Source: Nereocystis luetkeana | Lineage: Eukaryota > Sar > Phaeophyceae > Laminariales > Laminariaceae | NCBI GenBank assembly: GCA_031213475.1 | Contig: JARUPZ010000009.1 | Location: forward strand, 3,187,001-3,251,000 | Length of the DNA stretch: 64,000 nucleotides | Direction: 5' to 3' | Shown here: one piece after another, positions 10,221-21,438 of the stretch | How the letters are laid out: each line of letters starts with the position of its first letter | Position numbering within the stretch: position 1 is the stretch's first letter | Position numbers and translations under genes: made by a program | Notes under the pieces: model-generated | Seen by the model: the letters and a program-made list of their open reading frames with translations, nothing else | Database searches by the model: none | Told to the model about the DNA's origin: nothing

Positions 10221-11000
10221 CTACTTCCTAGTCGACTTGGTGCCTTGCTACCCTGTCTGCAATCTTCTTCCTACTATCGTCTACCGCCGTTTCCCTTCTA
10301 CCCCTCCTTGCCCCCCCCCTCTCCGCATTCCCTCGGTCGGGTTTTCTGCCACTCCTCCTGTTGCAACCCCCCCCCCCGTTCCCTTGGGCACCATCCACGG
10401 CGGATGCGCGGCGCTGCCTACTCATCTCAGCCTCAGCCTCGTGCCACGTCATCATGAACCGTTCGGCTGCTTCAAGAATCCCCCGGTACCACTTCCCGCC
10501 TTTTTGGCTGCAGTGGACCACAACGCGGTCTCAACTCCAAACACCAAGGGGGCAATCTCCGTTGACCCTTCGGTGGCTCGGAACTCCCTAAGGTCTTCGA
10601 CTATGCATTTATGCCAAGTCTTACACTGTCCGCCTGGTCTGGGGGTTCTCCCCACCAGTTATCGTCCCGAACATTACCCGACTGGGTAATCGCTCCTTGC
10701 TTTGCCCTGCCACGCCCCCCGCACAGAAGAGCCGCCGTTTACGAATGATCGTTTTGATGCTCTCGCAACGTGTCATCTTGAGGGCCTTCGCGTACGAGAG
10801 GGTGGCATGGTCAGTACGAAGTCGGCGCTGGAAGCCAACGACTCGCAACAGGACTTGGTGGTGAGCCGTTCGAAGCTTGGCAAAGTGCTCCGCTCTGAGG
10901 GTCCACGTCACACACCCGTACAGCAAGGTCTCAATCACCTCGGCCTTCAGCATTCGGACTTTATGGCTATGGGGGGCGGTCGTCCTATCATACAACTCCG
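10221..11000 (-). pseudogene. LINE ORF2 C-terminal region
   Basis: The minus-strand frame reads a segment with KVRMLKAEVIETLLYGCVTW and then HHQVLLRVVGFQRRLRTDH, the post-RT region of this LINE. It continues through MFGTITGGENPQTR and ends in a basic, Gly-rich tail (around 10230-10520). Frame changes break it. This region normally follows the RT thumb; I know no enzymatic role for it here. Confidence 0.75.
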
Positions 11001-11950
11001 GGCCGAACCGTTTGAGGCATGCTCGCATGAGGCGGATCCGTCGGTCGATTTCGAGTGAGAGCGCAGCGTTTTCGTGGATAACGCCGCCTAGGTATTAGAA
11101 CTGGGTCGTCTGCTTATACCTCTGACCTGCCGCTTCCATGACGAGCGGTGGTGCGAGGGTTGTCCGGTCTGGTGTTTGTAGGACCATTGTCTCAGTCTTC
11201 GTTTCCGACATCGTGAGGCCTGCTCCTTCGAAGACAGTGACGATGACTGTCATCATGTTCGCGAGCCCTTCAGCCGACCTCGAGACAACTCCTGCATCAT
11301 CGGCGTACAACATGCCCCATACAGACCTGCGCACGCACGCCAATGGCTCCTCCTTCCCTGTTCGAACTATTCCAGCTTCACTGAGTTGGACCAAATCCCT
11401 TATAATGGCTTTTGTCTTGGCTGAAGCGTACTAGTACGACGTGTAACGCAGCAGCGAATAACACGTTGAACAGTAACGGTGATAGTACACAGCCTTGCCG
11501 CAGCCCCTCCGTGACATCAAACCATTCCGAGAGCTCGCCGTCATCAGTACGCACGCGAGCCCGCATGCCATCGTGGAAATTACGGATAATTCTCAGCATC
11601 TTGGTTGGTACGCCAAAGCGTGTGAGTACCTTCCTTAACAGCTCTCGGTCGACAGAGTCGTAAGCTTTCTGCAGATCGATGAAGCACACGTATAAGGGAA
11701 TTTTGCTCTGTCGTCCGAGCTCTTGCAGCCGGCGCACGACGAACAACATATCAATCGTTGATCGTGCGGGGCGGAAGCCGCACTGTTCCTCGGGGAGTAG
11801 TTCCTCGGTCTCGAAGTAGTTGCTGAGGCGGGACGCGACGATTTTCAATAACACTTTGCCTGCGTGGGCAACAAGCGAAATCCCTCTATAGTTGTTGCAG
11901 TCAGTTCGGTCCTTCTTTTTGTGAAGGACCTTGATGATCGCATCTTTCCA
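11001..11950 (-). pseudogene. LINE reverse transcriptase domain, minus-strand copy 1
   Basis: Canonical RT blocks appear in order: [19 protein letters not shown] (about 11790-11735), the catalytic Asp block [17 protein letters not shown] (about 11690-11640), [14 protein letters not shown] (about 11505) and the YADD box in GMLYADDAGVVSRSAEG (about 11310). The catalytic residues are preserved, but a frameshift near 11390 separates the palm halves. The enzyme would copy element RNA at the genomic nick. Compared with the plus-strand copy at 22-25 kb it is better preserved in the N-terminal half. Confidence 0.9.
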
Positions 11951-12700
11951 TTAATGAGGGACTTCTCCTGTTAACCAAACATTGACAAGGATGTTGTGAA
12001 AGCGCTGGGCGAATGCCGGGTGGTCGATTTTTAGGAGTTCGACCGGGTGGCTATCTGGCCCGACAGCTTTCCAATTCGACACCCCCTTAAGTGCTTCTGT
12101 CATCTCGTCTATGGATGGTTCATCTTCAAGCGACAGTTTAGGCGGTCGCGGTGGCAAGAGGTCGATGATCGTGGGATCGAGTTTCAGCGACTTCGCGTTC
12201 AAGAGTTTGTGGTAAAACCCCGCCCATCGTTCACGAATTCGCACCTTATCCCGTAAGATCGTGCCATCCTCGTCCCTAATGAACTGTTCGCTCCTCGCTT
12301 TGGCCCCTTTCAATCCTACCGCTTGTAAAAGCCTCTCTGGTCGTTGTTCGCTAGAAGTCGTTCGGTTTCGGCAAGGTACGCTTCGAAGTACGCATGCAGT
12401 CCTGCGGCAATCACCTTCTGCAGGTTCGCACACGCAGATCTCAGGGTCTTCCACGCGGTTCTGTCCCGGGGGTGGGCACGCAAGAATTGTCGTGCATCCT
12501 CCCTCGCTGTCCATGCTGGTATGAATGCGGCCAAGGTTTCGGCAGACTCTTCTAATCAGTGTGAAAACTGATTGACGCTCATCGAGCGTCATTTTCACAC
12601 CTGTTATTGAAATTGCCGGGTTTAGCGCTGCTTGCAGTGTTCCGGCTGGATTTCCTCGGCATTTCACTACCGCCTTGTGAGGTCCACCCCCTCGGGAGCC
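11951..12700 (-). pseudogene. LINE ORF2 linker between endonuclease and RT
   Basis: Minus-strand frame with RDRTAWKTLRSACANLQKVI, ETERLLANNDQRGFYK, ARSEQFIRDEDGTILRDKVR and NWKAVGPDSHPVELLKI leading into RT motif 0. The frame is shifted near 12330. Its position and similarity to the 22.5-22.9 kb copy give the identity. Confidence 0.8.
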
Positions 12701-13039
12701 GGTCGCCCCGGTGGTTCAAGTGGTTAACCTCGAATTCTACTCGTTTGAGTCCTGGGTTCGAGTCCCAGGTGGGTCGGACTTTGACTTTATTTGCAAAAAT
12801 AAAAAAAGGATTCAATTGTTGAGAGCGCCTTGCAGCGTGGGTAGGCACAATTCGATGCGAGTCGACGAGGGAAGAAAAGGCTGAAATCTTCTCGCGATAA
12901 AAATGAAGGCACCTACCGTAGCGGGAAGGGGGGAGAAGAGCCTGCTATGTGACCCCGGATCTGAGTTACGAGTTGGAAGGAGAGAGAAGAAGATGTGCGA
13001 AGATAATGAATGGGATGAGAAAAAAAAAAAAAAAAAAAA
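12701..13039 (+). mobile_element. SINE copy 3, full length, inserted in the LINE endonuclease
   Basis: Full-length copy with A box (12712), B box (GGGTTCGAGTCCC) and a 19-base A tail. The LINE endonuclease ends at 13041 and the linker resumes at 12700, so this is a clean insertion that postdates the LINE. Confidence 0.93.
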
Positions 13040-13040
13040 C

Positions 13041-13407
13041 ACTCACACCATCCATGTCTGCGGTGGCGACGTGCAGGGGGTGGTACTTTTTTTTCGACCG
13101 CATCAATAACAGCCGTAGTGAAAATCTCAACCATACCAGACGTATTACGGGGCAGGATAGGCTGGTTGAGAGTGGAGATGACCCTGGAGACTACTCGTTC
13201 ACGACACTTTCCATCGGACATAAAAAACTTTCTGTCAAACTCTCGGTGTTTGGTCGGTCTACGTATTTGTCTGTTGGGCGCAAAATGACCACCGAGTCGG
13301 ACTTTGATATACAAGATGTTGTGGTCTGAGTCAGCCTTAGCTGGGGCAGGAGGCTGTGGGACAACTTTCGCATCTTGTACTCTAGGTCGATGGACTTGGC
13401 GGGTTAG
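13041..13407 (-). pseudogene. LINE apurinic-type endonuclease, C-terminal part
   Basis: Minus-strand frame TRQVHRPRVQDAKVVPQPP then KADSDHNILYIKVRL, the SDHN catalytic motif of the exonuclease-endonuclease-phosphatase fold, and a tail to GWCE at the SINE junction. The N-terminal two thirds are absent by 5' truncation. This domain makes the first-strand nick for target-primed reverse transcription. Confidence 0.85.
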
Positions 13408-13527
13408 GCGTGGCTTTGTGACCACACAACTCGTATTTCTTCTAGGATTAAAGAATCGGCACGGACACTGGTTGTCCTGGATGTCGACGGGTTGAAAGAA
13501 CGGTTTAACGTGAAGAACACGCACACT
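13408..13527 (+). mobile_element. LINE 3' terminal module with CA-rich end
   Basis: Matches the last 120 bp of the LINE 3' UTR as seen at 29659-29790: GTGGC...CTTTGTGACCACA, AATCGGCACGGACACTGGTT, GATGTCGACGGG, then GTGAAGAACACGCACAC. It starts exactly where the minus-strand LINE begins. Confidence 0.7.
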
Positions 13528-13700
13528 GCTGTGCTTACTGCATACCTGGTACGTGGCAACGTAGTATCTCTGTGGCGTAGCTTTGTGACCACATTAACGT
13601 AGCAGTATCTCTTTTAGGATTGAAGAATCGGCACGGACACTGGTTGTGCTGGATGTCGACGGGTGGAAAGAAGTGTTTAATGTGAAGAACACACACGCAT
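13528..13700 (+). mobile_element. Second LINE 3' terminal fragment with CA-rich end
   Basis: Independent copy beginning upstream of the previous module (TACGTGGCAACGTAGTATCT, CTGTGGCGTAGCTTTGTGAC), with an internal short duplication, ending GTGAAGAACACACACGCA. Directly adjacent to the preceding fragment. Confidence 0.7.
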
Positions 13701-13796
13701 ATTCGTTTTTACCACCTAAATTATATCAAATATTATCATTCGCCTCTTCCTGCCTGTTTGTCCTGCCCCCCCTGCGTATCAAAAAAACTCCTAAGA

Positions 13797-14627
13797 CCTA
13801 TGCCAATGGAAACGCGAAGTTCAAAATATGCTGTTTTTCAAGTATATTGCTTTAATACAACAGCCGAAAAAAAACACGTACCGCCGCTGTGGGATTTTCT
13901 TTTTTCTTTTTTGTTTTCCCCCCAAACGGCTGCAGGCGGCGCAATTTTGTTTTTTTTTGTTGCGAATTGTCAACACGGTGATCGAAACCAGCTCGTGCGA
14001 CGATTGACATTTGATACCGACATAGACTCAGCCCACGGCCAACCCGCTCGGTATCTGGCAAGGCCAACGAATATAGATGACAGCCTCGAAGATATCAGGT
14101 GGATCCATGGTCTACGGCGCGAGAGCTTGCCGGCAGCGTCCTACGGTATCCCCCCAAACCAGAAAAAGTCTTGTTTTTGGCATTCGAGACGGATGGAGAA
14201 GTTTTGTCTCATGTTTTTGTGCAAACCAGCTGACAATTGTTTTTTTATCATGCACCTGGTCAGCTCCCGCCACATGGCACCGACCATGGCGTGAAGACGG
14301 TGACCCTAGGGTGGGTCGGAGCACCGAACGAGCGCACTCCGTTCAGAGTTCATGACGTAATCGTTGGTTTTGTTGATCGATGTCTGTCGAGGACTCGGAA
14401 TCTCGCCTCTTCGAACCGAAGATCGGCCTGAGTTTTTCTCAAGCCGATGTTGGTAAGCCGATGTTGGACCAACATCGGCCCCAGATTTACCTTTTTCAGT
14501 CTTTATCGAAGGTTGGGAACTTTTCGTTTTTTTTCACGTGGCCTATAGGAAGCCTGTTCTAAAACAAATTGACGGGCATCTTTGAAATTCAAACTTTTTA
14601 CTGAAATTTCGCTGTCCCATTGGCATA
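13797..14627. mobile_element. 0.82-kb TIR element, family G, copy A
   Basis: Left end CTATGCCAATGGAAACGCGA and right end reading inward on the other strand TATGCCAATGGGACAGCGA form the terminal inverted repeat. Two more copies lie at 20616-21438 and 56373-57194. A broken plus-strand frame, shared with the other copies, covers the middle (NCQHGDRNQLVRR, DDSLEDIRWIHG). No transposase motif is recognised, so it is probably non-autonomous. Confidence 0.75.
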
Positions 14628-15835
14628 CTGAGGTAACTATTTTGGAACTTGGACCCAAGTTACCATCATTTATAGTAGGCCCATTCACTTCCCATACACT
14701 ACGTCGATACTTTAATAATTGGAGTACTAGACTCAGTTGTCTACATCCCAAACCACACTGACTTTAATGACGGCCACAGACAGGCCCGACCAAGGTGGAA
14801 CAAACGAACCGGGTTCGAACCGATACACGAAAACTTAAGAAAAGAGTGTAGACAAGGGTTTCCCTCGCTCTCCGGGGCAGAAAAAATAAATAAATGGAGT
14901 AAACACATTCTGCAACAACGAACCTCACGCGATTAGACTGACAGGGATGTTGAATGTTTGTGTATCTCTGTCGATCCCCTGACTCTTGGATTATTTTTTT
15001 CCGGATTCCAGAAAAAGTCCGAATTGCAGTGGGAAACGCAAAATCCCATACCATTCGTGATATGGAGACCCCTTCGCGAGTCGGAAAATAGAGTCGTGGC
15101 GCACAAATCAATATATAGCGTGATTCCAATCCGGGCGAGGAAAGGGTGACGTGACCCACAGTAGTAGGCCCGCCGTTTACCTGCTCGCGAAGTGCGTGGA
15201 CCACATCGAAACACTGCAGTTTTAAGATTATATCGTACCAGGTATTATTTTGTAGCACACGTTGGAACACCAAAACCGGTAACAGACGCCGCATTCTCTT
15301 CCCGTCTCCTTGTGCCCACGTCGGGTGTGCCGTGTGATTCCGATCCAAGCGGCATCGCCAAACCCCCGACAGCGCTGCAGTGACAACAACGTGTTAGCCA
15401 TCTCCTCGCGGCGTTTGGACCACTCCCTGGCCTTATAGATTTGAGTGTGTCTGCTATTACCCACACCCGAATCAACCACGTTCAAGAGTCTGCTTCACTA
15501 CACAACTGCAGCTGCTGTTCCTGTGGATATAGCCCTGAGAACGAGGAAAGCGTGCTGCGACCAAGCAGGAGTGTGCGATGTCGATATTCTCCTGGACGGA
15601 AGACTCTGTCTTCGACGTCCTAGGGCTGACTGGAGGCATCTTCTTGGCCTACTCCCAGATTCCCCAGATACATCACATCTATACCCGGAGAAGCTCCGAA
15701 GACATCAGTTACACCTATCAGGTATGAACTGCGTAAAAGTAGCAGTATTAAAGGTAGTACGCCACATACCGATATGTGTCAAGAATTGCAGCGAGGTGAG
15801 CATTTGTGGTCGGCGAGGAACGCCACTCTAAACAC
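14628..15835. other. Unassigned stretch
   Basis: I find no coding block and no match to other parts of the window in this 1.2 kb. Confidence 0.35.
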
Positions 15836-15856
15836 TGTTGTTGTTGTTGTTGTTGC

Positions 15857-15893
<37 letters not shown>

Positions 15894-15896
15894 GAT
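15836..15896 (+). repeat. (TTG)n microsatellite, tail of element I
   Basis: About 19 trinucleotide units with a few interruptions. It corresponds to the (AAC)n run at 59029-59096 on the opposite strand, the tail of the other element I copy. Confidence 0.9.
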
Positions 15897-16229
15897 GATC
15901 TCACATTAACTGATCGCCACAATACAATGCAGTCCGTGGTCGCAGGACAAGCTCCAATAAAATATGGATTGGAAGAAACACCTGGGTAAAAAAAAAATCA
16001 AGCAAAAAGTAGTACACACGATAAATGAAGCCCGTCTACACTTCAGACGAAAACATGAAAAAAGGAGATCCGCGCGCGTACGCATCAGATACATGCGGTA
16101 CGCTGTACATGTCGCCACAGCTTTCATTTTTTTATTTTTCTCTTTCGATTTGTCTACCTTGTTTTTGTTTTCTCTTTGATTGTTTCTTTTTGTTTCACTA
16201 TTCCATAGATTGCGTATGTCGTGCATGTC

Positions 16230-17490
16230 GTATCTAGTTGTTGTTGTTGTTGTTCTCACATTAACTCTCTGACGAAGGAGTGCGTGGTCACACAAAGGTG
16301 CTGGAGCCCTAGGAAGATCCGAAAAACAAAAAAAAATCGAAAATTCGGCTGCCTCTAAATACACGAGACGGAAAAAGCGCACACAAGATAAAACCAATGT
16401 GCAAAACTGAACTAACATGGCCGCGGGTATATCCTCTCAACTATAATATAGAAGAGTACCCCCGTTCCCACCACTAACCAACTCGTGGCTGCTGACTACA
16501 GCGGATGCTGTCTGAAGTTCTGCCTGCACCGTACGAAACGCACGGTAGTCGTGAAAACGAAAGAGGAACACACCTGCCTGCTATCTGGAGTGCTGTCACA
16601 GAGTGAAGACTCGCGGATATGCAGTGAAAAAAGGAGCAATCGAACCTTACTGCCACACGAATATCAACGATCGCCATCTCTTCCTGGACTGTCTGACACA
16701 AAAAGGTGCAGCACAGCAGTTATGATACCACGTCCCTGATAATTGCGTAGGTTATTCCCCATGAAGGGTATACAACTCGTTAAACTACAAAAACCAGTGA
16801 CGAGTACCGGTAGATACTATTCTGCCTCGTGAAAAACAAAACCAGGAAAAAACAAACTATGACTGCTTCTCTCGTGATGATATTAATAGTGTGCGCGCAA
16901 ATCATGGGTCTCCATGCACCGTCTTCCTGCCGCTCTTCATGGCCGCATCATCGCCTTGGCCCAATCCACCCGCTCCTTTGCGCATGCACTCGTTGCCATT
17001 CCCTTCCAGTCGTTTCCCTTTCTCCGTCATCCTGAAAAACGAAATGCTCCTCGCACTTGCGGTTCTGATCTGGAAAAAAAAAATTCTCGCGCAGGGGGAG
17101 GTCAATCCGTCTCTTCCCCGCACGTCGACGCTCAGTCTCCCTCCTCCCTCGTCGTCGAATCCAGCCTCCTACCGGCGCAATAGACTGTGCCGTAGTGTGG
17201 CCTGTGGTGGCGCCTGCCTCCGCGCATGGGCACCCCGATTGAGCATTGCTGCTCTGCCGCAGCTGCCTAATAAGACGCGCGAATCGTAGGTCTCCGTGCC
17301 TGACGCACCACGTACGACCCAACTCTACTGCCGCCAGAGTCTCGCGGCCACAGGCAGCAGCAAGGAGGTATCACTCCTTGAGGGTGAGTCCGGCCTTACA
17401 CCCGCCAGAAAGACCTACCCCACTCGCTATTAGCCTGATAGGGCATGCCTCGCAGCATTCCTTGCCGAGGCAGCGAGGGGAACGGAACTA
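16230..17490 (-). mobile_element. Element E, copy 1, (AAC)n-tailed repeat
   Basis: A 1.26-kb repeat matched almost end to end at 59652-60895, and in part at 20088-21660 and 61771-62461. In its sense direction (minus) it ends ...GAGTTAATGTGAG followed by (AAC)n. Landmarks on the plus strand are CTGACGAAGGAGTGCGTGGT, GAGGAACACACCTGCCTGCT and CGCAATAGACTGTGCCGTAG. Short frames exist on both strands, but no known domain is seen. Confidence 0.75.
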
Positions 17491-17526
17491 CATGGCTTTG
17501 CATTGCCCACTGCAGTGCATATAGCC

Positions 17527-17859
17527 GGTCGCCCCGGTGGTTCAAGTGGTTAACCTCGAATTCTACTTGTTTGAGTCCTGGGTTCGAGCCCCAGGAGGGT
17601 CGGACTTTGACTTTATTTGCAAAAATATAAAAAAGGGATTCAATTGTTGAGAGCGCCTTGCAGCGTGGGTAGGCACAATTCGATGCGAGTCGACGAGGGA
17701 AGAAAATGCTAAAATCTTCTCGCGATAAAAAATGAAGGCACGTACCGTAGCGGGAAGGGGGGAGAAGAGCCTGCTATGTGACCCCGGATCTGAGTTACGA
17801 GTTGGAAGGAGAGAGAGAAGAAGATGTGCGAAGATAATGAATGGGATGAAAAAAAAAAA
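17527..17859 (+). mobile_element. SINE copy 4, full length
   Basis: Complete A and B boxes, body and A-rich tail. It is inserted in the LINE 3' UTR fragment, between GTGCATA and TTACTGCACACGTGG. Confidence 0.93.
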
Positions 17860-18029
17860 TAACAATGAAAAAAAAATAAAAAAAAATTACTGCACACGTG
17901 GCAACGTAGTATCTCTGTGGCGTAGCTTTGTGACCACAAAACTTGTATCTCTTCTATAGTATTGGAGAATCGGCACGGACACTGGTTGTTGTGCTGGATG
18001 TCGACGGGTAGAAAGAACGGTTTAATGTG

Positions 18030-18047
18030 AAGGACACACACACACAA

Positions 18048-18117
<70 letters not shown>

Positions 18118-18118
18118 A
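18030..18118 (+). repeat. (CA)n microsatellite at the LINE 3' end
   Basis: About 40 CA units with a few CAAA interruptions, directly continuing the LINE end GTGAAGGACACACAC. The same position carries shorter CA runs in the other LINE ends (13.5, 13.7, 29.8 and 61.1 kb). Confidence 0.92.
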
Positions 18119-18835
18119 GAGAAACCGAGAGGACCACATACTACCCAGAAAATAGACAAGACTAAAATACAACTTGACGTCGAAAAATCGAAATCAAAAT
18201 TCGAAAAACAAATCACCACACATGCAAGAGGGAAGACCAGAGGAAAAAAGTTCAAGCTAGGCAAGGAAGCAATATAAAGCAAGAACTCAAGAAAGGACAC
18301 GCAAGAGATATCAGTTTTTTTTTGCAGATTTCAGGCTCGCACGCATCGCGAGGGGTGTCAAAACAAAACAAACAAGCATATGCACTCCACCACTAAGGAC
18401 CCCAGGGAAGCAAAAAGAGACTAACTAGCACACAAGAAACAAAAAAACATGAAGCGAAGCAAAAAAACAAAAAAAGCAGACAGCAAAAAGCAAAAAAGCA
18501 AAACGGAAGATACAAACAGAGACACAAAAAGGTACAAATGCTTTCGTTGGAGTTGCACCAAGCTGTCCGTGATGGCTCTATCAGCAGCGAAACGTTTATC
18601 CGCCACATTCAGCACCACTGTGGTAAACATGTTGAACAACAATGCCTTGCCCCGGTCGGCCCTTTCCTTTGCACCTGCTCTCGTTTCCATTCCAGTCAGT
18701 TCCCCTTCTCTCCAGCCCCTAAAACGATTGGAAGACGTTTAACAGTCTGGTAGAAGGGATCGTTAGGTTGGTCGGCTGTTCAGGTGTTTTGGTTCCTGTT
18801 CGGATCAAGGTACGGGCGAAGACCAAACCCAACCC

Positions 18836-18865
18836 CTGACTCTAACCCTAACCCTAACCCTGACC
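18836..18865 (+). repeat. Short telomere-like (CCCTAA)n run
   Basis: About three perfect CCCTAA units (CTCTAACCCTAACCCTAACC) with degenerate flanks. Too short for a chromosome end; an interstitial trace or chance. Confidence 0.5.
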
Positions 18866-19127
18866 CCAAACCGCAGCCAGAACGGGCCAAAACTCGCCAT
18901 AATAAGCGCGGCTACGCCGCGTTTGCATCGAACCAGGAAAAATTCCAGTTGCGGGCGACGATTCCGAAGTGCAGACCATCCTACACATTTTTCAAGTCGA
19001 AAACATCCTTAAAAATCCCTTCTCCCAGATTGCTAAACCTACTCGGAGGGAGCAACAAATGACTCCACGAGGCTTAGTGGTTCTGATTAAGAACGTACAA
19101 TAACTCCTTGCGTGTGAGCCCGACCTC

Positions 19128-19224
19128 AACGCCTTTAGGAACGCAGTTCCGTTTTGGGGGCAAATTACTCGGGATTTGACTGGTTTGTCGCCAAAATGGG
19201 ACACCAGTTCTTATAGGTGTTAAT
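19128..19224. mobile_element. MITE family H, copy 1 (about 95 bp)
   Basis: Imperfect inverted arms: left AACGCCTTTAGGAACGCAGT with TTCCGTTTTGGGGGCAAATT; right arm GTCGCCAAAATGGGAC and CAGTTCTTATAGGTGTTAAT. Related to the better-preserved copy at 57713-57806. Confidence 0.6.
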
Positions 19225-19309
19225 CACGCTAGAAATACATACCTGGTACCCCACTCGCCGTCAGCCTGCCGGGAGAAACGAGGGGAACGGAGGTATGTAT
19301 ACACTACTG

Positions 19310-19345
19310 TTGTTGCTGTTGTTGTTGTTCTTGTTGTTGTTGTAA
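19310..19345 (+). repeat. (TTG)n microsatellite
   Basis: Short interrupted TTG/TTC run, similar to the tails of elements E and I but without a clear body attached. Confidence 0.8.
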
Positions 19346-19376
19346 TAGTCTATTGCTTCGGTAATAGATGGGGGGG

Positions 19377-20000
19377 ATCGGTTGATGGCCACTGCTGGCC
19401 ACAATCGATTGTGCGAGACGTCGACCGATGGCCATTGCCGGCCACAATAGATTGTGCGAGATGCCTATCGATAGTCATTGGTCGCCACAATAGATAGTGC
19501 GAGATGTCTACCGATAGCTATTGCTGGCCACAATAGATTGTGCGAGAAGTCTATCTATGGCCATTGCCGGCCACAATATAATGCACAAGGTATCCATCGA
19601 TAGCCATCGCGCGATATATGCGAGTCAATCTATTGTGGATGGCGATAGTTACTGTTGGACAAAATCGCATCCCCGATTTTCCTACTTTATATACTTGCTG
19701 GTCACAATAGATTCAGTAACATATATATCGATAGCCATTGCCGTCACAATAGATTAAGAAATGCATCAATCGATAGCCATTGCCGGCAACAATAGATCAA
19801 GAAGTGTTTTTATCGATAGCCACTGTCGGCCTCAATAGATTCTGCAAGCTATCCGTCGATAGTCATTGTCGGTGACAATAGCTTTCAACCCAGGTACCTC
19901 AGCACACTCCTGCCTGGACAATATGGTGGAGACGTAACCTATCGATAGACATTATCGACGACAAAGGATCGAGGAACGTGCCAATCGATAGACTTTGCCG
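19377..20000. repeat. Decayed 43-44 bp tandem satellite
   Basis: About a dozen diverged units. Each contains YCGATAGYCATTGCCGGC and CACAATAGATTGTGCGAG, with the spacing of successive CACAATAGAT blocks near 43-44 bp at the left and more irregular to the right. Units include near-palindromes (CACAAT...ATTGTG, CTATCGATAG). No spacers unrelated to the repeat are present. Confidence 0.85.
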
Positions 20001-20370
20001 ACGACAGCAGACCCGCTCATTGCACAATATTATATTATTTTGCAGAGAGCATTGTCTATTGTCCAGGGTGTGAACAATATACGCGACGAAGAAAGCGCAC
20101 ACAAGATAAAACCAATGTGCAAACAGAACTTTCAATAGCATGGCCACGGGTGTATCCTCTCAACTACCACATAGAGTTCCCCCGTTCCCGTCTCGAACCA
20201 AGTTGTGGCTGCCTACTGCAGCGGCGGCTGCCTGGAGTGCTTTCTGCACCGTACGCAACGCACCGCAGTAGTGAAAACAAGAGAGGAACACACCTGCCTG
20301 CTATCCGGAGTGCTGTCAGAGTGAAGACTCGCGGATATGCCGTGAAAAAGGCGCAATCGAACCCTCAAAC

Positions 20371-20601
20371 CGTTTTACAATCCTAATTTTTCTGAGGCTC
20401 CTCACTTGAGGGGCTTCATACCTCATCCGAAAACGGACTCGAATAAAAATCAAGTTGGATCTCGATATTATGAATAACCCCAGAGCCCAATTGTACAACA
20501 ACCAAAAAAATCGAAACAAGCGTGGCATTCCGACGATATTAAATTTAGGAACCCCGTATCCGGAAACAAAATATCGAAAATGTGCTATCTCTGTCGTAGA
20601 A
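20371..20601 (+). mobile_element. MITE family J, copy 1 (about 230 bp)
   Basis: Shares an ordered set of motifs with copies at 39524, 47201 (inverted), 49385 and 63799 (inverted): a GAGGCTCCTCACTTGAGG-like block, CCTCATCCGAAAA, AATCAAGTTGGATCTCGAT and a right end GCTATCTCTGTCGTAGAA. The best copy shows terminal inversion of TTCTACGATTGAGG. Strongly diverged, hence old. Confidence 0.6.
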
Positions 20602-20615
20602 AAACGTCCTTAGAC

Positions 20616-21438
20616 CTATCTATGCCAATGGTACAGCGAAGTTCAAAAGTTTTTTTCAAACATATTGCTTTAATAAAACAGCCGGAAATTTTCTCGTACC
20701 GCCGCTGTGGAAAAAAAAAAAGGAAAAAGTTTGATTTTGATTTTTTCCCCCCCCAACGGCTGCAGGCGGCGCAATTTGTTTTTTCTGGCTGCAAATTGTC
20801 AACACGGTGATAGAAACCTCGTGCGACGATCGACGCTCGATCTCGACAGAGACTCAGCCCACGGCCAACCCGCTCGGATCTGGCAAGGCCAACGAATATA
20901 GATGACGGCCTCGAAGATATCAGGTGGACCCATGGTCTAGGGGGCGAAAGCTTGCCGGCGGCGTCCTACGGTATCCTGCCAAACCTGGAAAAAACTCTAT
21001 TTTTTGCCATTCGAGACGGATGGAGAAGTTTTGTCTTCTGTTCTGTGCAAAGCAGGGGCCAAATGTTTTTAATCATACGCCTGGTAAGCTCCCGCCACAT
21101 GACACCGGCCATGGTGTGAAGACATTGACCCTAGGGTGGATCGGAGCCCCTAACGAGCGCACTCCGTTTAGAATTCATGACGCAATCGTTCGTTTTGTTG
21201 ATCGATATCTGTCGAGGACTCGGAATCTCGCCGCGTCGAACCAAAGATCGGCCTGAGTTTTTCTCAAGCCGATGTTGGGCCAACATCCGCCCCAGATTTG
21301 CTTTTTCCGGGTTTTTCCAAAAGTTAGGAACTTTATTTTTCTACGTGGCCCATCGGAAGCGTGTTCTGAAGTTGCTTGGCGGGTATCTTTGAAATTCAAA
21401 CTTTTTATTGAAACTTCGCTGTACCATTGGCATAGATA
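20616..21438. mobile_element. 0.82-kb TIR element, family G, copy B
   Basis: TIRs CTATCTATGCCAATGGTACA and (right end, other strand) TTATCTATGCCAATGGTACA. The interior matches copies A and C. The shared frame is kept in two parts, ending RTRNLAASNQRSA as in copy C. It lies inside element E copy 2. Confidence 0.8.

Larger units (their letters stand above)
9846..13407 (-). mobile_element. APE-type LINE (non-LTR retrotransposon), minus-strand copy 1
   Basis: Reading on the minus strand, the order is endonuclease (13407-13041), a SINE insertion (12701-13039), an ORF2 linker (12700-11951), reverse transcriptase (11950-11001), a C-terminal segment (11000-10221) and 3' UTR down to about 9846. The 5' end is cut inside the endonuclease, typical of 5' truncation. 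Frameshifts divide ORF2. LINEs of this kind insert by nicking DNA with the endonuclease and copying their RNA at the nick. Its 3' end abuts the 3' end of a plus-strand LINE fragment, giving a tail-to-tail pair. Confidence 0.9.
16121..18118 (+). mobile_element. LINE 3' UTR fragment inserted in element I, itself carrying E and a SINE
   Basis: LINE 3' UTR pieces at 16121-16229, 17491-17526 and 17860-18118 join into one sequence: TTTCGATTTGTCTACCTTG, then ACATGGCTTTGCATTGCCCA, then GTGGCGTAGCTTTGTGACCA and the (CA)n end. The interruptions are element E and SINE copy 4. Flanking CACAG/CAGAGA at the two outer borders may be a short target duplication. Confidence 0.75.
15836..18760 (-). mobile_element. 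Element I, copy 1, (AAC)n-tailed repeat split by nested insertions
   Basis: Reading on the minus strand, body 18760-18121 continues at 16120-15836 after a 2-kb interruption, and ends in an (AAC)n tail (seen as TTG repeats on the plus strand, 15836-15896). The uninterrupted counterpart is at 58340-59096, where TCGCCACAG runs directly into AAACCGAGAGG. The interruption holds a LINE tail, element E and a SINE. A 3' simple-repeat tail suggests retrotransposition. No domain is recognised. Confidence 0.65.

Noticed and set aside
18836..18865. Chromosome end
   Set aside because: Only about three telomere units, with ordinary repeats on both sides.
19377..20000. CRISPR-like array
   Set aside because: Units follow one another without unique spacers and decay gradually; this is a satellite in a eukaryotic context.
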